Origin: an uncultured Pseudomonadota bacterium
GTDB lineage: Bacteria; Pseudomonadota; Alphaproteobacteria; UBA3830
DNA length: 49,480 bases
Assembly: GCA_902796155.1 (NCBI GenBank)
Contig: CADBNZ010000050.1
Coordinates: 1 to 49,480 of the forward strand
Direction of reading: 5' to 3'
Both the position numbers and the translations under genes were made by a program. The notes below the pieces were generated by a model. The model saw only the letters and a program-made list of their open reading frames with translations, made no database searches and was not told the origin of the DNA. Below, piece by piece: positions 15,863 to 25,942 of this stretch (its first letter is position 1; every line of letters begins with the position of its first letter).

Positions 15863-16939
15863 GTGTCTTTAGAAACGACATTGGATAAAATTTTTGAACG
15901 ATACGATTTTTTAAAAGATGAAATGCTAAAAACTGTAAGCAATGCGGAAACTTTTGCGAAAGTTTCTAAAGAATTTTCAGCTCTTGAAGATATCGTTAAT
16001 TTAGAAAAAAAATATAAGAAATCTATTCAAGAAATTTCAGATTTAGAAAATATAATCGGTGACCCTAACTCGGAAAACGATTTAAAAGAACTCGCGACAT
16101 CGGAAATAAAAGAATTAAAAGAAGCAATTCCTGAGATGGAAAAGGAAATAAAAATATTACTGCTTCCGAAAGACGCGAATGATGAGAAAAACGCGATTAT
16201 AGAAGTACGTGCGGGAACAGGCGGAGATGAAGCTGGTCTTTTTGCGGCAGATCTTTTTCGTATGTACCAAAAATACGCAGATCATCGTGGCTGGAAATTT
16301 GAACTTTTATATGCACATGAATCAGGAATCGGCAGCATAAAGGAAGCGGCGGCCAGCATTTCCGGAAAAGGCGTTTTTTCTTATTTGAAGTTTGAATCAG
16401 GCGTGCATCGTGTGCAGCGTGTTCCTGTAACTGAATCAAGCGGTCGTGTGCATACTTCAACAGCAACTGTTGCGGTTCTTCCTGAAGCAGAAGAAGTCGA
16501 TCTGAAGATTGACGAAACTGATTTGAAGATAGATGTTATGCGAGCATCAGGAGCGGGCGGGCAGCACGTTAATAAAACAGAAAGCGCTGTAAGAATTACG
16601 CATATTCCGACAGGAATAGTTGTTGTTCAGCAAGATGAACGTTCTCAACATATGAATCGTTTGAAAGCTATGAAAATTTTGCGTGCCCGCTTATATGATT
16701 TGGAATGCCAAAAACTTCAGTCGGAGCGATCAGAAAATCGGCGTTTGCAAGTCGGAACAGGAGAAAGATCGGAGCGTATTCGCACATATAATTATCCGCA
16801 GGGGCGCGTTTCCGATCATCGTATAAATCTTACTTTGTACAAATTGCCTCAAATTATGGAAGGCGAAGGTTTGGATGAAATAATAAAAGCGCTTGTTGCC
16901 GCAGACCAAGAAGACCAAATAGCGAATTTTCAAGAGTAA
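15863..16939 (+). CDS. prfA: peptide chain release factor 1
   Basis: It reads UAA and UAG and triggers peptide release. The GTG at 15863 follows GGGAG and gives 358 residues, the usual size. The GGQ motif is at residues 232-234 (RASGAGGQHVNKTES), the glutamine being the methylation target of PrmC, whose gene follows. The anticodon-like P-x-T tripeptide is PVT in VQRVPVTESSGRVHTS. The stop overlaps the start of prmC by one base, so enzyme and substrate are translationally coupled. Confidence 0.97.
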   Translation: MSLETTLDKIFERYDFLKDEMLKTVSNAETFAKVSKEFSALEDIVNLEKKYKKSIQEISDLENIIGDPNSENDLKELATSEIKELKEAIPEMEKEIKILLLPKDANDEKNAIIEVRAGTGGDEAGLFAADLFRMYQKYADHRGWKFELLYAHESGIGSIKEAAASISGKGVFSYLKFESGVHRVQRVPVTESSGRVHTSTATVAVLPEAEEVDLKIDETDLKIDVMRASGAGGQHVNKTESAVRITHIPTGIVVVQQDERSQHMNRLKAMKILRARLYDLECQKLQSERSENRRLQVGTGERSERIRTYNYPQGRVSDHRINLTLYKLPQIMEGEGLDEIIKALVAADQEDQIANFQE

Positions 16940-17802
16940 TGGTCGTGAAAATCGCTTTTGATTTATTAAAAAATACTACTACAAATATTATTCGGGATAT
17001 TCGAAAAATAATTGCTCATATAAAAAATATTTCGTACGAACAGGTTCTGTTTTCTTCCGAAAAAATCGAATTAAGTGATGACGAAATACAAAATTTCTAC
17101 GAACTTTTATCAAGATATAATCGACATGAACCAATTTCAAAAATTATAGGGAAAAAAGATTTTTGGAAGCATACTTTTTTCATCGATTGTAATGTATTAG
17201 ACCCACGCCCGGAGACAGAATTAATAATAGAAGAAATTTTGGCGCGATTTAATATCAATGAATCTTTCAATTTTTTCGACATTGGTACAGGAAGCGGATG
17301 TATTTTGTTGAGTATTCTATTGGAATTTAAACAATCTAAAGGGATTGGTATTGATATAAGTAAAAACGCAATAGAGGTTGCGGAAAGAAATAAAAGTAAA
17401 TTAAAAATCGATAATGCGACTTTTCTTAATATTAGTTGGAAAGAGATTTTTTCCTGCTCAAAAATAAAAGATATGGATATTGATATTATTGTTAGCAATC
17501 CTCCGTATATTCGTACGACTGATATCGATTTTTTGGATGAGAACGTGAAAAATTTTGATCCCCACATCGCTTTGGATGGTGGAGAAGATGGATTAGTCGC
17601 TTATAAAGAAATATGTTGTATCGCCAAAAACCTTTTACGAAAAAATCGGAAAAGTAAAAAGGAAAAATATATTTTTTTGGAAGTCGGATATGATCAAGCA
17701 GAAGATGTAAAAAATATTTTAGAAGAAAACGCATTTTCCAATATATCTTTTTCAAAGGATCTATCTGGAATAAACAGAGTGGTTATTGCTCAAATAATAT
17801 GA
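16939..17802 (+). CDS. prmC: release factor glutamine methyltransferase PrmC
   Basis: An SAM-dependent methyltransferase that modifies the GGQ glutamine of release factors. The 287-residue protein has the N-terminal helical domain, EPISKIIGKKDFWKHTFFID (the family's P-x-x-Y-I-x-G-x-x-x-F block), PRPETELIIE, the SAM loop DIGTGSGCILLSIL (about residue 115), and the catalytic NPPY at residues 187-190 (IIVSNPPYI). It is coupled to prfA by a TAATG overlap. It is rich in Lys, Asn and Ile, more AT-shifted than prfA. Confidence 0.95.
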   Translation: MVVKIAFDLLKNTTTNIIRDIRKIIAHIKNISYEQVLFSSEKIELSDDEIQNFYELLSRYNRHEPISKIIGKKDFWKHTFFIDCNVLDPRPETELIIEEILARFNINESFNFFDIGTGSGCILLSILLEFKQSKGIGIDISKNAIEVAERNKSKLKIDNATFLNISWKEIFSCSKIKDMDIDIIVSNPPYIRTTDIDFLDENVKNFDPHIALDGGEDGLVAYKEICCIAKNLLRKNRKSKKEKYIFLEVGYDQAEDVKNILEENAFSNISFSKDLSGINRVVIAQII

Positions 17803-17807
17803 TGTGA

Positions 17808-20800
17808 TTAATATTTATACTTCCAGCTTATTCCGGCTTCTCCGTTAGTGTTCGCCTTCACCGATATTTTTGGCGTCAATGAATAGTCTATATCAAAAGA
17901 AGTCGTTTCATCTGATTTTTTATTTACGCTGATAAAAAGATTATCTCCTATATATTTCCCCGCACTAATGTTCAGATTTTTTTGCGCTTCGGATGTCTGA
18001 GTATTCGTGTTTAATGAATTCGTTCGAGAATTTGTATCAGTAAAAGAAATGGTATCGACTACGCCGCTGTTCTTGAATGTGTTTAATATCGAAAATATAT
18101 AACCGCCGCTTTGATTGAAGCTGCTCATAGCTTGTGCGAACTGTGCAGCTTCAGAGACACTAAGGTATTTCAGGTCTTTTCCGAATAGCATATGAGATAA
18201 AATCGTTTCTTGTGACTGAGACGGAACAGAAAACAAATCAAACGTAACTCCTTTCTCCGGAGAATTTTTTATTTTGAGATAAACAACCATATCTCCGAAA
18301 TTATTTTTGCAAAGCAACATCAAGTTCGGATTAAAAGGATATTGTTCAAAAAAATCTGCTTTACCTTTTCGCATTACCATTCGTTTACCGAATAAATCCA
18401 GCTTTCCTTTTTGTAGTAAAAGTGAACCGATTAAAGTAGCTCTGTGATCGTAGCTTGCTAATCGTAAATCTCCGCCAAAGATTATTTCATAAATGTCTCC
18501 GACAACAAGAACCTTCGGACAGTGCACAGCAATATCATATCTGCAAAAATCCTTTTCAACTTTTTTATCATTTAAATGTTTTTTTGATACATTAATTTCA
18601 TTATCGATAATTATGCCGTCATTTTGATTGCTATCTCCTGTTCCCATGTTTCGAACAACACATTTTGTTACGTCAACCGATCCGCTTACAAGAAGGTCGT
18701 TTATAGGACCGGAAATTTTTCCGTCCCCTTTTATTTTTATGTTTAGGTCTTCGGAATCAAAAAGAGTAAAATTGTCGCTGTGTAACGTCAGATTAGTTTT
18801 TATGTTTGGGATAAATCCATCAAAGAAGAAGTTTCCATTGCCTGTTGCTGTCAGTTTCTTCTTTTGATTGTCTACAAATTCCGCATGAGATACATTTATA
18901 TTATTTCCGTAGCAACTGAGTAAAATATTTCCTCGTCTCAAGAAGATGTCGCCTATTACAAAGTAGCCATCTTTCAAAGATGCTGTACCATTTATTCTTG
19001 GATTCTCGAAACTGCCTGAAATTTTTAAGTCACAATTGAATAAACCGCGAGCATCTGTTCTATCCGGCAATTCAAAAACGTGTTCTAAGCGGGTTGCGCC
19101 GAATATATGGCAATTCAGTGGAGTCGAGTTCGCTGATATATTCTCATTTTTTTCTAAGAAAAACGGAACGAGTGTATTACATCTAAGTGTATTTTTGGCG
19201 CTTTTTATTGTTCCGTCTAATTGTAATTTGTTATCAGTAATCTTGCCATTTAACTCAACAGTGCTTCTTCCTGATAAGAGTTCGGAAACTGTAATTGTCC
19301 ATCCTCCTGATAATTTTTTTTCAGAATGATTGAATTTTACAAAACCTTCTAAACTGCATTTTGGTATCCATATCCCGAATATTTTACCTAACATATTCGG
19401 ACGAAATGAAGCAAATTCCAGTTGAGTTACTGTTTCATTCTTTTTAAATTCTACGTGACCTGATTTGTTTGTTTTCTTATTAAAAACATCGAATGCTATA
19501 TCATAATAATTTTTTTCAAAATCTAAATCACACTTTTCTGTGTCGCACTTGACTTCGTCAGAAACTAACGAGCATTGATTTAAAGATATTTTTTGGAATG
19601 AATCGGAAATTTTTCCATCAGCGGATATTGAAGAATTATCATTTGCTTTGCTCGTTAATTTCAGATTGTTATCGGCGATTTTGAAAGAAAGATTCTGCCA
19701 CTTTGATGCAAAACATTGGGCATTTTTGGATGTAAACGAGAGGTTTTTACCATCAATTAAAGCATGATAATTAGTTAATTCAGCGTTTTGGAGGATTATT
19801 TTGTTGCCAGTTCCTTTGGCTTTTATGATTCCATCTTTATATGAAATATCACCATTAATATCGCCGGATATCGAAATAATTTTATTCCAAAAATCCAATC
19901 GATCGAACTTGAACGTAAAGTCCATTTCTATCGGAAGAGCAGCCATAAGGAAAATCGGCTTAACTAACTTTATTAATCCGCTTTTTGGCGCGTCAAAAAT
20001 AAGATTCTCGATTAAAAACGCTTTTCCGATTTTTCCTGCTAAAGTTATATCGAAATCTATGCCGTGAATTTTTGCGGTAATTTTTTTTAAATCTTGAATT
20101 TCGCAATCTAAATTTTTTAATTGGTAGCCATAAATATTTATCCAGTCCAAATTCCCATTTATATTTAATTGATGATTTTTAAATATTCCGCAAATTTTTC
20201 CGATACTAGTTTTATCTTTTTCAAAATCCAAAACAAATTCGCTTTTTATGCTTTTATCAAAGAAATATTTTGCTGTTAAGTTTGCGAAAGTATCTGAAAA
20301 ATTCTTTTTTATTTCATAGGGTAATGCCTCTGTAAAATTATTTGAGTCAGTATGTAGTTTTAAAAAAATGTAATCATTCAAAAAATGTATATCACCATTT
20401 ATGGAGTATGTTTTTTTATTATGCTCTAAGTTAAAAGATTCGATAGTGATTATTTCGTTATCTTGAATATTCCCGAAAGAATTAAGTGCTAGATTGGTCT
20501 TGTTGATATTTAATTTGTAATTAGCAAACGAATTTCCAGGATTATTTATTTCTACAGCGCCATTACAATCCATGAATTTTTCAAAAGATACATCTACTTT
20601 TTTGCAGCCAAATGTTGACCATTGCAAACGGCAATCGAAGGGGATTTTTTTATCCAAACAAAACGAAAAAACGTCTTCTGATTTTTTCAAAATATATTTT
20701 ATATCGCTTAATGAATAATTTTTATCCGAAACCGTTATATTTCCATTTTCTATATGTAATTTTTTTATAAAAGTTCGCAGAGTTTTTATAAACGGAATAG

Positions 20801-21155
20801 GATTTTTGAAATTTATTTCAGACTTGGAATTATCACTCAATCGAAAAATAAAATTATTCACGTGAATATCGGCTTTTGAGAAAACACCGTTCTTTTTTAA
20901 TTCGATTTTTGAAGTGGAAATTTCAAAATTGTTTGGTGCTTTTATAGAGACGCTATCAATTTTCGCAAAGTTTTTATCTATGCCTTTAATTTCGCAATCT
21001 ATACCTCTCCATTTTAAGTAAGAAGTTGCTCCGTCAATTAAAATCAACCGTCCACAATCAAAGAAAAGCATAAAAACAGGAATGCTCGCGACAGTAAAAA
21101 CCACTCCAAATATTTTGAGAAAATTTTTTAATATTTTTACATATCTTCTCTTCAA
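17808..21155 (-). CDS. tamB: translocation and assembly module protein TamB
   Basis: The inner-membrane-anchored partner of TamA, a long beta-taco protein spanning the periplasm and moving outer-membrane proteins or phospholipids. The 1115 residues begin with a membrane anchor (about residues 9-32, LKIFGVVFTVASIPVFMLFF), continue as repeated beta-strand segments typical of AsmA/TamB proteins, and end with the DUF490/TamB domain (VVGDIYEIIFGGDLRL, LFGKRMVMRKGKADFFEQYPFNPNL, DYSLTPKISVKANTNGEAGISWKYKY). The final aromatic end is typical. Its ATG overlaps the tamA stop by four bases. E. coli TamB is somewhat longer (1259). Confidence 0.93.
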   Translation of the reverse strand: MKRRYVKILKNFLKIFGVVFTVASIPVFMLFFDCGRLILIDGATSYLKWRGIDCEIKGIDKNFAKIDSVSIKAPNNFEISTSKIELKKNGVFSKADIHVNNFIFRLSDNSKSEINFKNPIPFIKTLRTFIKKLHIENGNITVSDKNYSLSDIKYILKKSEDVFSFCLDKKIPFDCRLQWSTFGCKKVDVSFEKFMDCNGAVEINNPGNSFANYKLNINKTNLALNSFGNIQDNEIITIESFNLEHNKKTYSINGDIHFLNDYIFLKLHTDSNNFTEALPYEIKKNFSDTFANLTAKYFFDKSIKSEFVLDFEKDKTSIGKICGIFKNHQLNINGNLDWINIYGYQLKNLDCEIQDLKKITAKIHGIDFDITLAGKIGKAFLIENLIFDAPKSGLIKLVKPIFLMAALPIEMDFTFKFDRLDFWNKIISISGDINGDISYKDGIIKAKGTGNKIILQNAELTNYHALIDGKNLSFTSKNAQCFASKWQNLSFKIADNNLKLTSKANDNSSISADGKISDSFQKISLNQCSLVSDEVKCDTEKCDLDFEKNYYDIAFDVFNKKTNKSGHVEFKKNETVTQLEFASFRPNMLGKIFGIWIPKCSLEGFVKFNHSEKKLSGGWTITVSELLSGRSTVELNGKITDNKLQLDGTIKSAKNTLRCNTLVPFFLEKNENISANSTPLNCHIFGATRLEHVFELPDRTDARGLFNCDLKISGSFENPRINGTASLKDGYFVIGDIFLRRGNILLSCYGNNINVSHAEFVDNQKKKLTATGNGNFFFDGFIPNIKTNLTLHSDNFTLFDSEDLNIKIKGDGKISGPINDLLVSGSVDVTKCVVRNMGTGDSNQNDGIIIDNEINVSKKHLNDKKVEKDFCRYDIAVHCPKVLVVGDIYEIIFGGDLRLASYDHRATLIGSLLLQKGKLDLFGKRMVMRKGKADFFEQYPFNPNLMLLCKNNFGDMVVYLKIKNSPEKGVTFDLFSVPSQSQETILSHMLFGKDLKYLSVSEAAQFAQAMSSFNQSGGYIFSILNTFKNSGVVDTISFTDTNSRTNSLNTNTQTSEAQKNLNISAGKYIGDNLFISVNKKSDETTSFDIDYSLTPKISVKANTNGEAGISWKYKY

Positions 21156-23083
21156 AATGCCTGTCCCAAACTAAGAATAAACTGCATCTTTGAATCTATA
21201 CCCTTTCGACGTCTTATAGGAAATGCAAAATCCGCTCTTATAGGTCCGACGCTCGTAAAATACCTGATTCCAAAACCTACAGAATGGAACCATCTTTTCT
21301 TTTCAATTTGCATATCACTATATCTTGAATGATTTTGAAAAACTTTCGCACCATCGAAGAAAATAACGCCTCCGAAATCTGTAGAAAATTTTCTTCGCAA
21401 TTCCGTATTAAATTCGATCGCCCTTTTTCCTCCCATTACGGTATCGCGACCAATGACCGCATCCGTCGCCATTTGATTCGCATAACCGCGAACAGAAGCC
21501 ATACCTCCGGCATATACTCTTTTATCAAGCGGGATATCGTCTATAGATTTTCCGAAAATCATCTTATTTTCTATATTGAACGCGAAGATTGTTTTTTTCA
21601 AATCATCCAGCGGCAAATTATAAGAAAATCCCGCATTCGCTGTATGTAGATTATTTATTTTCGCATGTCTCAATTTTATATATGAGTAAGACGCAAAAGC
21701 TCTATAGCCTTGAGTCGGATTAAGCATGTCATCGGTTCGGTCTAAAATAAATTCTATTGGAATAATTAAATTTTCGTACCTTTTCCGTTCGTCTTCTTCT
21801 CCAGAAAATTCTTCACAGGAATCAACATAATTTTTTTCTAAGATACATCCGCTGCGAACGGCTGTAAAAAACCATATCGGATAACTAAATAGCGCGGAAA
21901 CTTTATCATTTTTCTTGAAAAATACATTTGTAAGCTCTTGGCGTCTGGAAACAATATACTCCGCTGTGTTGTTTTTTATAAAGACATCTGGTTGAACTAA
22001 AGCTGCTTCAAAAGCGTAATCAGTTCGACGTTCTTTAACTTTTACAGGAGTGCCTTCTACGGTAAATCTCAATTTTTCTCCGCCACCAAAAGCATTGCAA
22101 TTAGTCCAAGAAATTCTTCCGATTATCGATTTCAGTCTTCTATTTGTGTTCGATTTTTTTTCGAAATTCATGCTTCGCATTCCAGAATAAAGTAAACTTA
22201 AATCTACGGTATGTTTTTTATCTTCCTTTACAGAAATCAAAACAGGTGCTTCCGTATCCGTAATTTTCTTTTCATCCGCTTCTACTTTTACTTTTGAAAA
22301 AATTTGAGTCGCATACAAACCATCAGAAGTTTGTTCCAATTTTTCTATGTCGAATAATTCTCCTTCCTGCCATGCGATACGATTTTCTATAAATTTCGGG
22401 TCTATATCCGGAAAAGCATTTATAGTAACCTTTGAAAAAATTACTTTTTTACCGGGATTAATCGTCAGATTCAAAACTGCTTCTTTTAAAGCGTAATTCA
22501 GCCAAACTCTTTTTTCTTTTACTTCAGGATTATAATATCCGTTTTTTTGCAAATCTCGAACCGCTTCTGTTATAAGTTGTTTCATGTCAGAAATAGAAGC
22601 CGTAAGATTCGCGACTTTATCTTTTAATTTTTCGCTGTATTCTTTTTTAAATGCTTCATCTTTATTGGTGTAATTAACGTTGAGTTTTAATTTAAATATT
22701 TGTCCGAAATCGACGAAAATCGTTATAAGCAGTTTATTGTTATCCGAAACGTGGGTTTTATATTTCACGGTAGCGTCATAAAATCCCAAATTATGCGCTT
22801 TCTTATGAATTTCGGATATATCTGCATTGATTCTATCAGAAAGTGCTCGCAAATTGCTAACTCGTTTGTTCTGTTCTGAAAAAGTGCGCAAAGATAAAAT
22901 GTCGTCTTCTATTTCCGAACCTGTAAAAAGATCTCCGATTCTTCCTAAAAGACTGCGTTCCATATCGATTACAAGATCTGCTTGGTAATAGAAATCATGA
23001 AAACCTTCATCGATTGCATACAATGCGGAAAAAAGGAAAAAATAAAGCGAAAATATAATTTTGCGAAAAAATTTCAACGCCAT
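21152..23083 (-). CDS. tamA: outer-membrane translocation protein TamA (BamA/Omp85 family)
   Basis: An Omp85-family barrel working with TamB. The 643 residues start with a signal peptide (FFRKIIFSLYFFLFSALYA), then three POTRA-like domains to about residue 290, and a C-terminal barrel. The conserved VRGY of loop 6 is in GGMASVRGYANQ (about residue 535), and the barrel ends SVGPIRADFAFPI...ILSLGQAF, with the usual terminal aromatic. It is placed directly before tamB and overlaps the end of tgt by 10 bases, so the group is one operon. Confidence 0.93.
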   Translation of the reverse strand: MALKFFRKIIFSLYFFLFSALYAIDEGFHDFYYQADLVIDMERSLLGRIGDLFTGSEIEDDILSLRTFSEQNKRVSNLRALSDRINADISEIHKKAHNLGFYDATVKYKTHVSDNNKLLITIFVDFGQIFKLKLNVNYTNKDEAFKKEYSEKLKDKVANLTASISDMKQLITEAVRDLQKNGYYNPEVKEKRVWLNYALKEAVLNLTINPGKKVIFSKVTINAFPDIDPKFIENRIAWQEGELFDIEKLEQTSDGLYATQIFSKVKVEADEKKITDTEAPVLISVKEDKKHTVDLSLLYSGMRSMNFEKKSNTNRRLKSIIGRISWTNCNAFGGGEKLRFTVEGTPVKVKERRTDYAFEAALVQPDVFIKNNTAEYIVSRRQELTNVFFKKNDKVSALFSYPIWFFTAVRSGCILEKNYVDSCEEFSGEEDERKRYENLIIPIEFILDRTDDMLNPTQGYRAFASYSYIKLRHAKINNLHTANAGFSYNLPLDDLKKTIFAFNIENKMIFGKSIDDIPLDKRVYAGGMASVRGYANQMATDAVIGRDTVMGGKRAIEFNTELRRKFSTDFGGVIFFDGAKVFQNHSRYSDMQIEKKRWFHSVGFGIRYFTSVGPIRADFAFPIRRRKGIDSKMQFILSLGQAF

Positions 23084-24249
23084 TTCCTTTCTACTTCATC
23101 TAATTTCTCTTCAAATATTCCATCGCGAATTTCTTCCATCAATCTATTCATGAATCTTATATTGTGAACAGCGATTGCTTGTATTGCAAGCAGTTCTTTT
23201 GCTTTTAAAAGATAATGCAAATACGCCCTTGAAAAAATTTTACATGTCGAACAATCGCAATCTGTTTCTATCGGATTATCATCTTCGTTATATTCTGATC
23301 GCTTTAAGTTTATATGTTCTCGAGAAGTGCTGTCACGAAAAGCCGCTTTAACCAATGCACCTCCATGGCGTGCTATTCTTGTTGGATGTACGCAATCAAA
23401 CGTATCAATTCCCAATCGAACGCCTCTGAAAATGTCAGCAATTCCGCCGATTCCCAAAAGATGAATAGGCCGACTTATGTCGAGACCATTCATGGCCATT
23501 TCTACAACTTCATACATTTGTTCCTTCGTCGAGCCTAAAGTTCCGCCGATTGCTGTTGCGAAAAACGGATGACTGCTTACAAATTCTGCGCTACGTTTTC
23601 GGAAATCTGCATAAATTCCTCCCTGAACAATTCCGTATAGCGCTTGGGTGAAATCATTTCTTCGTAAAAATTCATCTAAAGAGCGTTTTTCCCATCGATG
23701 AGAACGTTCCATGGATTTTTCTGTGTATTTTTTGTCGCTATGATACGGAGTGCATTCATCGAATGCAACAATAAGATCAGCGCCGAGATCGCATTGTACT
23801 TTTATCGATTTTTCAGGAGTTAATAATTGTTCGCTTCCGTCCCAATAAGATTTAAAAAACGCACCTTCTTCGTTTATTTTCGATAAAGTGGAGATTCCCG
23901 AGCGTCTTCCTTTTATTTCATCAGCGACGGAACCATGTCCGAGACTGAATATTTGAAAACCGCCTGAATCGGTAAACATAGGTCCGTTCCATCCTAAAAA
24001 TTTGTGAAGTCCTCCGCGATTTTTTATATGTTCCGAACCCGGATATGAAAATAAATGATATGTATTTGATAAAATAATTTGAGTTTTGTTTTCAATAAGT
24101 TGTTGCGGTGAAATTCCCTTCACACTTGCTTTTGTTCCGCAAAAAATAAAGGCGGGCGTTTTGATTTTTCCGTGAGGAGTAGTTATTTCACCGACTCGAG
24201 ATTTCTCTTCCGATTGATAAATTATTTTGAAGCCGAAATTTCTATACAT
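23074..24249 (-). CDS. tgt: queuine tRNA-ribosyltransferase
   Basis: It swaps guanine 34 of GUN tRNAs for a queuosine precursor. The 391 residues hold Asp94 in FTDSGGFQIFS, the nucleophile region FDCVHPTRIARHG (Asp285), and the zinc site Cys331, Cys333, Cys336 and His362. The transporter gene for a queuosine precursor lies two bases upstream on the same strand, so precursor uptake and insertion are joined. Whether the substrate is preQ1 or queuine cannot be told from the general motifs. Confidence 0.96.
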   Translation of the reverse strand: MYRNFGFKIIYQSEEKSRVGEITTPHGKIKTPAFIFCGTKASVKGISPQQLIENKTQIILSNTYHLFSYPGSEHIKNRGGLHKFLGWNGPMFTDSGGFQIFSLGHGSVADEIKGRRSGISTLSKINEEGAFFKSYWDGSEQLLTPEKSIKVQCDLGADLIVAFDECTPYHSDKKYTEKSMERSHRWEKRSLDEFLRRNDFTQALYGIVQGGIYADFRKRSAEFVSSHPFFATAIGGTLGSTKEQMYEVVEMAMNGLDISRPIHLLGIGGIADIFRGVRLGIDTFDCVHPTRIARHGGALVKAAFRDSTSREHINLKRSEYNEDDNPIETDCDCSTCKIFSRAYLHYLLKAKELLAIQAIAVHNIRFMNRLMEEIRDGIFEEKLDEVERKWR

Positions 24250-24251
24250 TT

Positions 24252-24986
24252 TTATACATCATTTTCTTTCGAAATAAAATTTCCTGCTAATCTTACAAGA
24301 GGAACACATAATGCAGCAATGACTAATCTTATCATGTACGTAATAAAAATGTACGTTTTCCATAGGAGAGTTAAAGAAATCGGATTTTTTGCAAACACAA
24401 TCCATGCAAAAAAAGAAAATACGAAATTATCGACGAAAGCAGAAATTGCCATAGAAATCATGGAGCGCGCAGACAAATATTTTCCATGCGAAAGTTTTTT
24501 CAACAGCGAATAAATGAAAATATCGGTATATTGCCCTGCGAAATACGCAATCAAACTAGAAATAAAAATACCAAATGCAGGAGAAAAAATTTTTTCTAAT
24601 TCCGAGTGCAAATTGACGCACTCTGAATTGATAACCGCAGGGTGCCAAACCGCTATTTGCATTACTATGACGAAAAATAAATATCCGAAGAAACTGATAT
24701 ACAGACCTTTTTTTGCTGCTTTCGCTCCGTAGTATTCCGTCAATATATTATCCACTGCAAAAGTCGTCGAAAACAATACTGTTCCCAGCGCAATTGGATT
24801 TGAAATCAATGAATATTGTGTGAGTTTCAAAACTTGAATGTTCGAGGTTATAGTTACAATTGCTGAGTATGCATATAAACCATATCTTCCGAAAAATTTC
24901 GCGGCACATAGTATAGTTATGAAACAAATTACTAATGTAAACGTACTTAATAATTCCGGAAGAAAATGAAAAAATTCAATCGCCAT
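24252..24986 (-). CDS. queuosine precursor transporter (YhhQ/DUF165 family)
   Basis: An inner-membrane protein with about six helices of the YhhQ family, which imports preQ0 or preQ1. The ATG at 24986 gives 245 residues; a TTG start at 25022 would add 12. Neither has a clear ribosome site. Family blocks include FSTTFAVDNILTEYYGAKAAKKGLYISF, YFAGQYTDIFIYSLLKKLS and SMAISAFVDNFVFSFFAW, where the acidic and polar residues inside helices are typical. The position two bases before tgt supports the assignment. No queCDE synthesis genes are in the window, consistent with salvage, though they could be elsewhere. Confidence 0.9.
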   Translation of the reverse strand: MAIEFFHFLPELLSTFTLVICFITILCAAKFFGRYGLYAYSAIVTITSNIQVLKLTQYSLISNPIALGTVLFSTTFAVDNILTEYYGAKAAKKGLYISFFGYLFFVIVMQIAVWHPAVINSECVNLHSELEKIFSPAFGIFISSLIAYFAGQYTDIFIYSLLKKLSHGKYLSARSMISMAISAFVDNFVFSFFAWIVFAKNPISLTLLWKTYIFITYMIRLVIAALCVPLVRLAGNFISKENDV

Positions 24987-25120
24987 TTTATTATTTGTGT
25001 TTTTTCTTATATTGTTTCGCAATTTATTTACTGGCTTCAGTCAGCAAGTTTATATATATTATAAAAAATTGAGTTATATAAGAAAATTCTTAAAACTATT
25101 TTGTATTTTTAGAGGAAGAC

Positions 25121-25402
25121 ATGACGAAATCCGATTTAATTATGAAAATTTCAGAAATTTATCCGTATATGAGTATTCGAAATGTAGATAGAGTGGTTTC
25201 AATTGTTATAGACAGTATTGTTGATGCCTTAAAAGAAGATCGTCGTGTCGAATTGCGCGGATTCGGATCTTTTTGGGTAAAGACGAGAGGAGCGGCGCAA
25301 AGAAGAAATCCTTGTACAGGTGAAAAAGTTTTTATTGAATTTCGCCGAGTGCCTTTTTTTAAAGCGGGAAAGCAATTGAAAGAAGTCATCAACGAAAAAT
25401 AA
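25121..25402 (+). CDS. ihfB: integration host factor beta-type DNA-binding protein
   Basis: A 93-residue HU/IHF-family protein that bends DNA. It opens MTKSDLIMKI and has RVELRGFGSFWVKTRGAAQRRNPCTGEKVFI, the arm with the RNP-x-TGE tip, and ends VPFFKAGKQLKEVI. These features (ELRGFG, VPFFKAGKxL) are closer to IHF-beta than to HU. AGAGGAAG stands before the ATG. It precedes rppH closely. The opening of the arm with an inserted TRGAAQ segment is typical of alphaproteobacterial IHF-beta. Confidence 0.9.
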   Translation: MTKSDLIMKISEIYPYMSIRNVDRVVSIVIDSIVDALKEDRRVELRGFGSFWVKTRGAAQRRNPCTGEKVFIEFRRVPFFKAGKQLKEVINEK

Positions 25403-25443
25403 TTTTGGGTTGTTTGGATTTTTTGGTCGAAACAGATAAACAG

Positions 25444-25914
25444 ATGATCGATAGCAATTACAGAAGATGTGTAGGTATATTTGTTTTGCAAAAGCGATCA
25501 GGACTGATTTTTGCTGCGGAACGAATTAATGAACCGGGCGCATGGCAGATTCCTCAGGGAGGTGCGGAAGATGGCGAAGAAGATTATGATGCTGCTTTGC
25601 GTGAACTGCGAGAAGAAACGGGAATTTGTTCTGTAAAGTATTTAGCCAATACAAAAGGTCGACATAATTACGATTTTCCAACCTATATTTTGGAGAAAAG
25701 AAAAAAGCGGGGTTGGGCTGATTACAAAGGTCAGAGTATAAAATTTTTTCTGTTCGAATTTATTGGAAACGAATCTGAAATTAATTTAGCTTCATCAAAA
25801 GAAATCGAATTTTCTCATTGGAAATGGATCGAAGCTAAGAAAATTGTCGATCAAATGATCGATTTCAAAAAAGAAGCTATATATGCGGGCGCGAAAGAGC
25901 TTGAGTTAGTTTGA
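25444..25914 (+). CDS. rppH: RNA pyrophosphohydrolase RppH
   Basis: A Nudix hydrolase that removes pyrophosphate from the 5' end of mRNA and so starts decay. From the ATG at 25444 it has 156 residues with the expected opening MIDSNYRRCVGIFVLQ; a TTG start at 25405 would add 13 residues with no ribosome site visible for either. The Nudix box is GGAEDGEEDYDAALRELREETGI, matching G-x5-E-x7-R-E-x-x-E-E-x-G. AWQIPQGG directly before it and the downstream GQSIKFFLFEF and HWKWIEAKKIV are RppH blocks. It follows ihfB closely. Confidence 0.93.
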   Translation: MIDSNYRRCVGIFVLQKRSGLIFAAERINEPGAWQIPQGGAEDGEEDYDAALRELREETGICSVKYLANTKGRHNYDFPTYILEKRKKRGWADYKGQSIKFFLFEFIGNESEINLASSKEIEFSHWKWIEAKKIVDQMIDFKKEAIYAGAKELELV

Positions 25915-25942
25915 TTTTTTTAGAAAGATAATTTCTGTTTTT

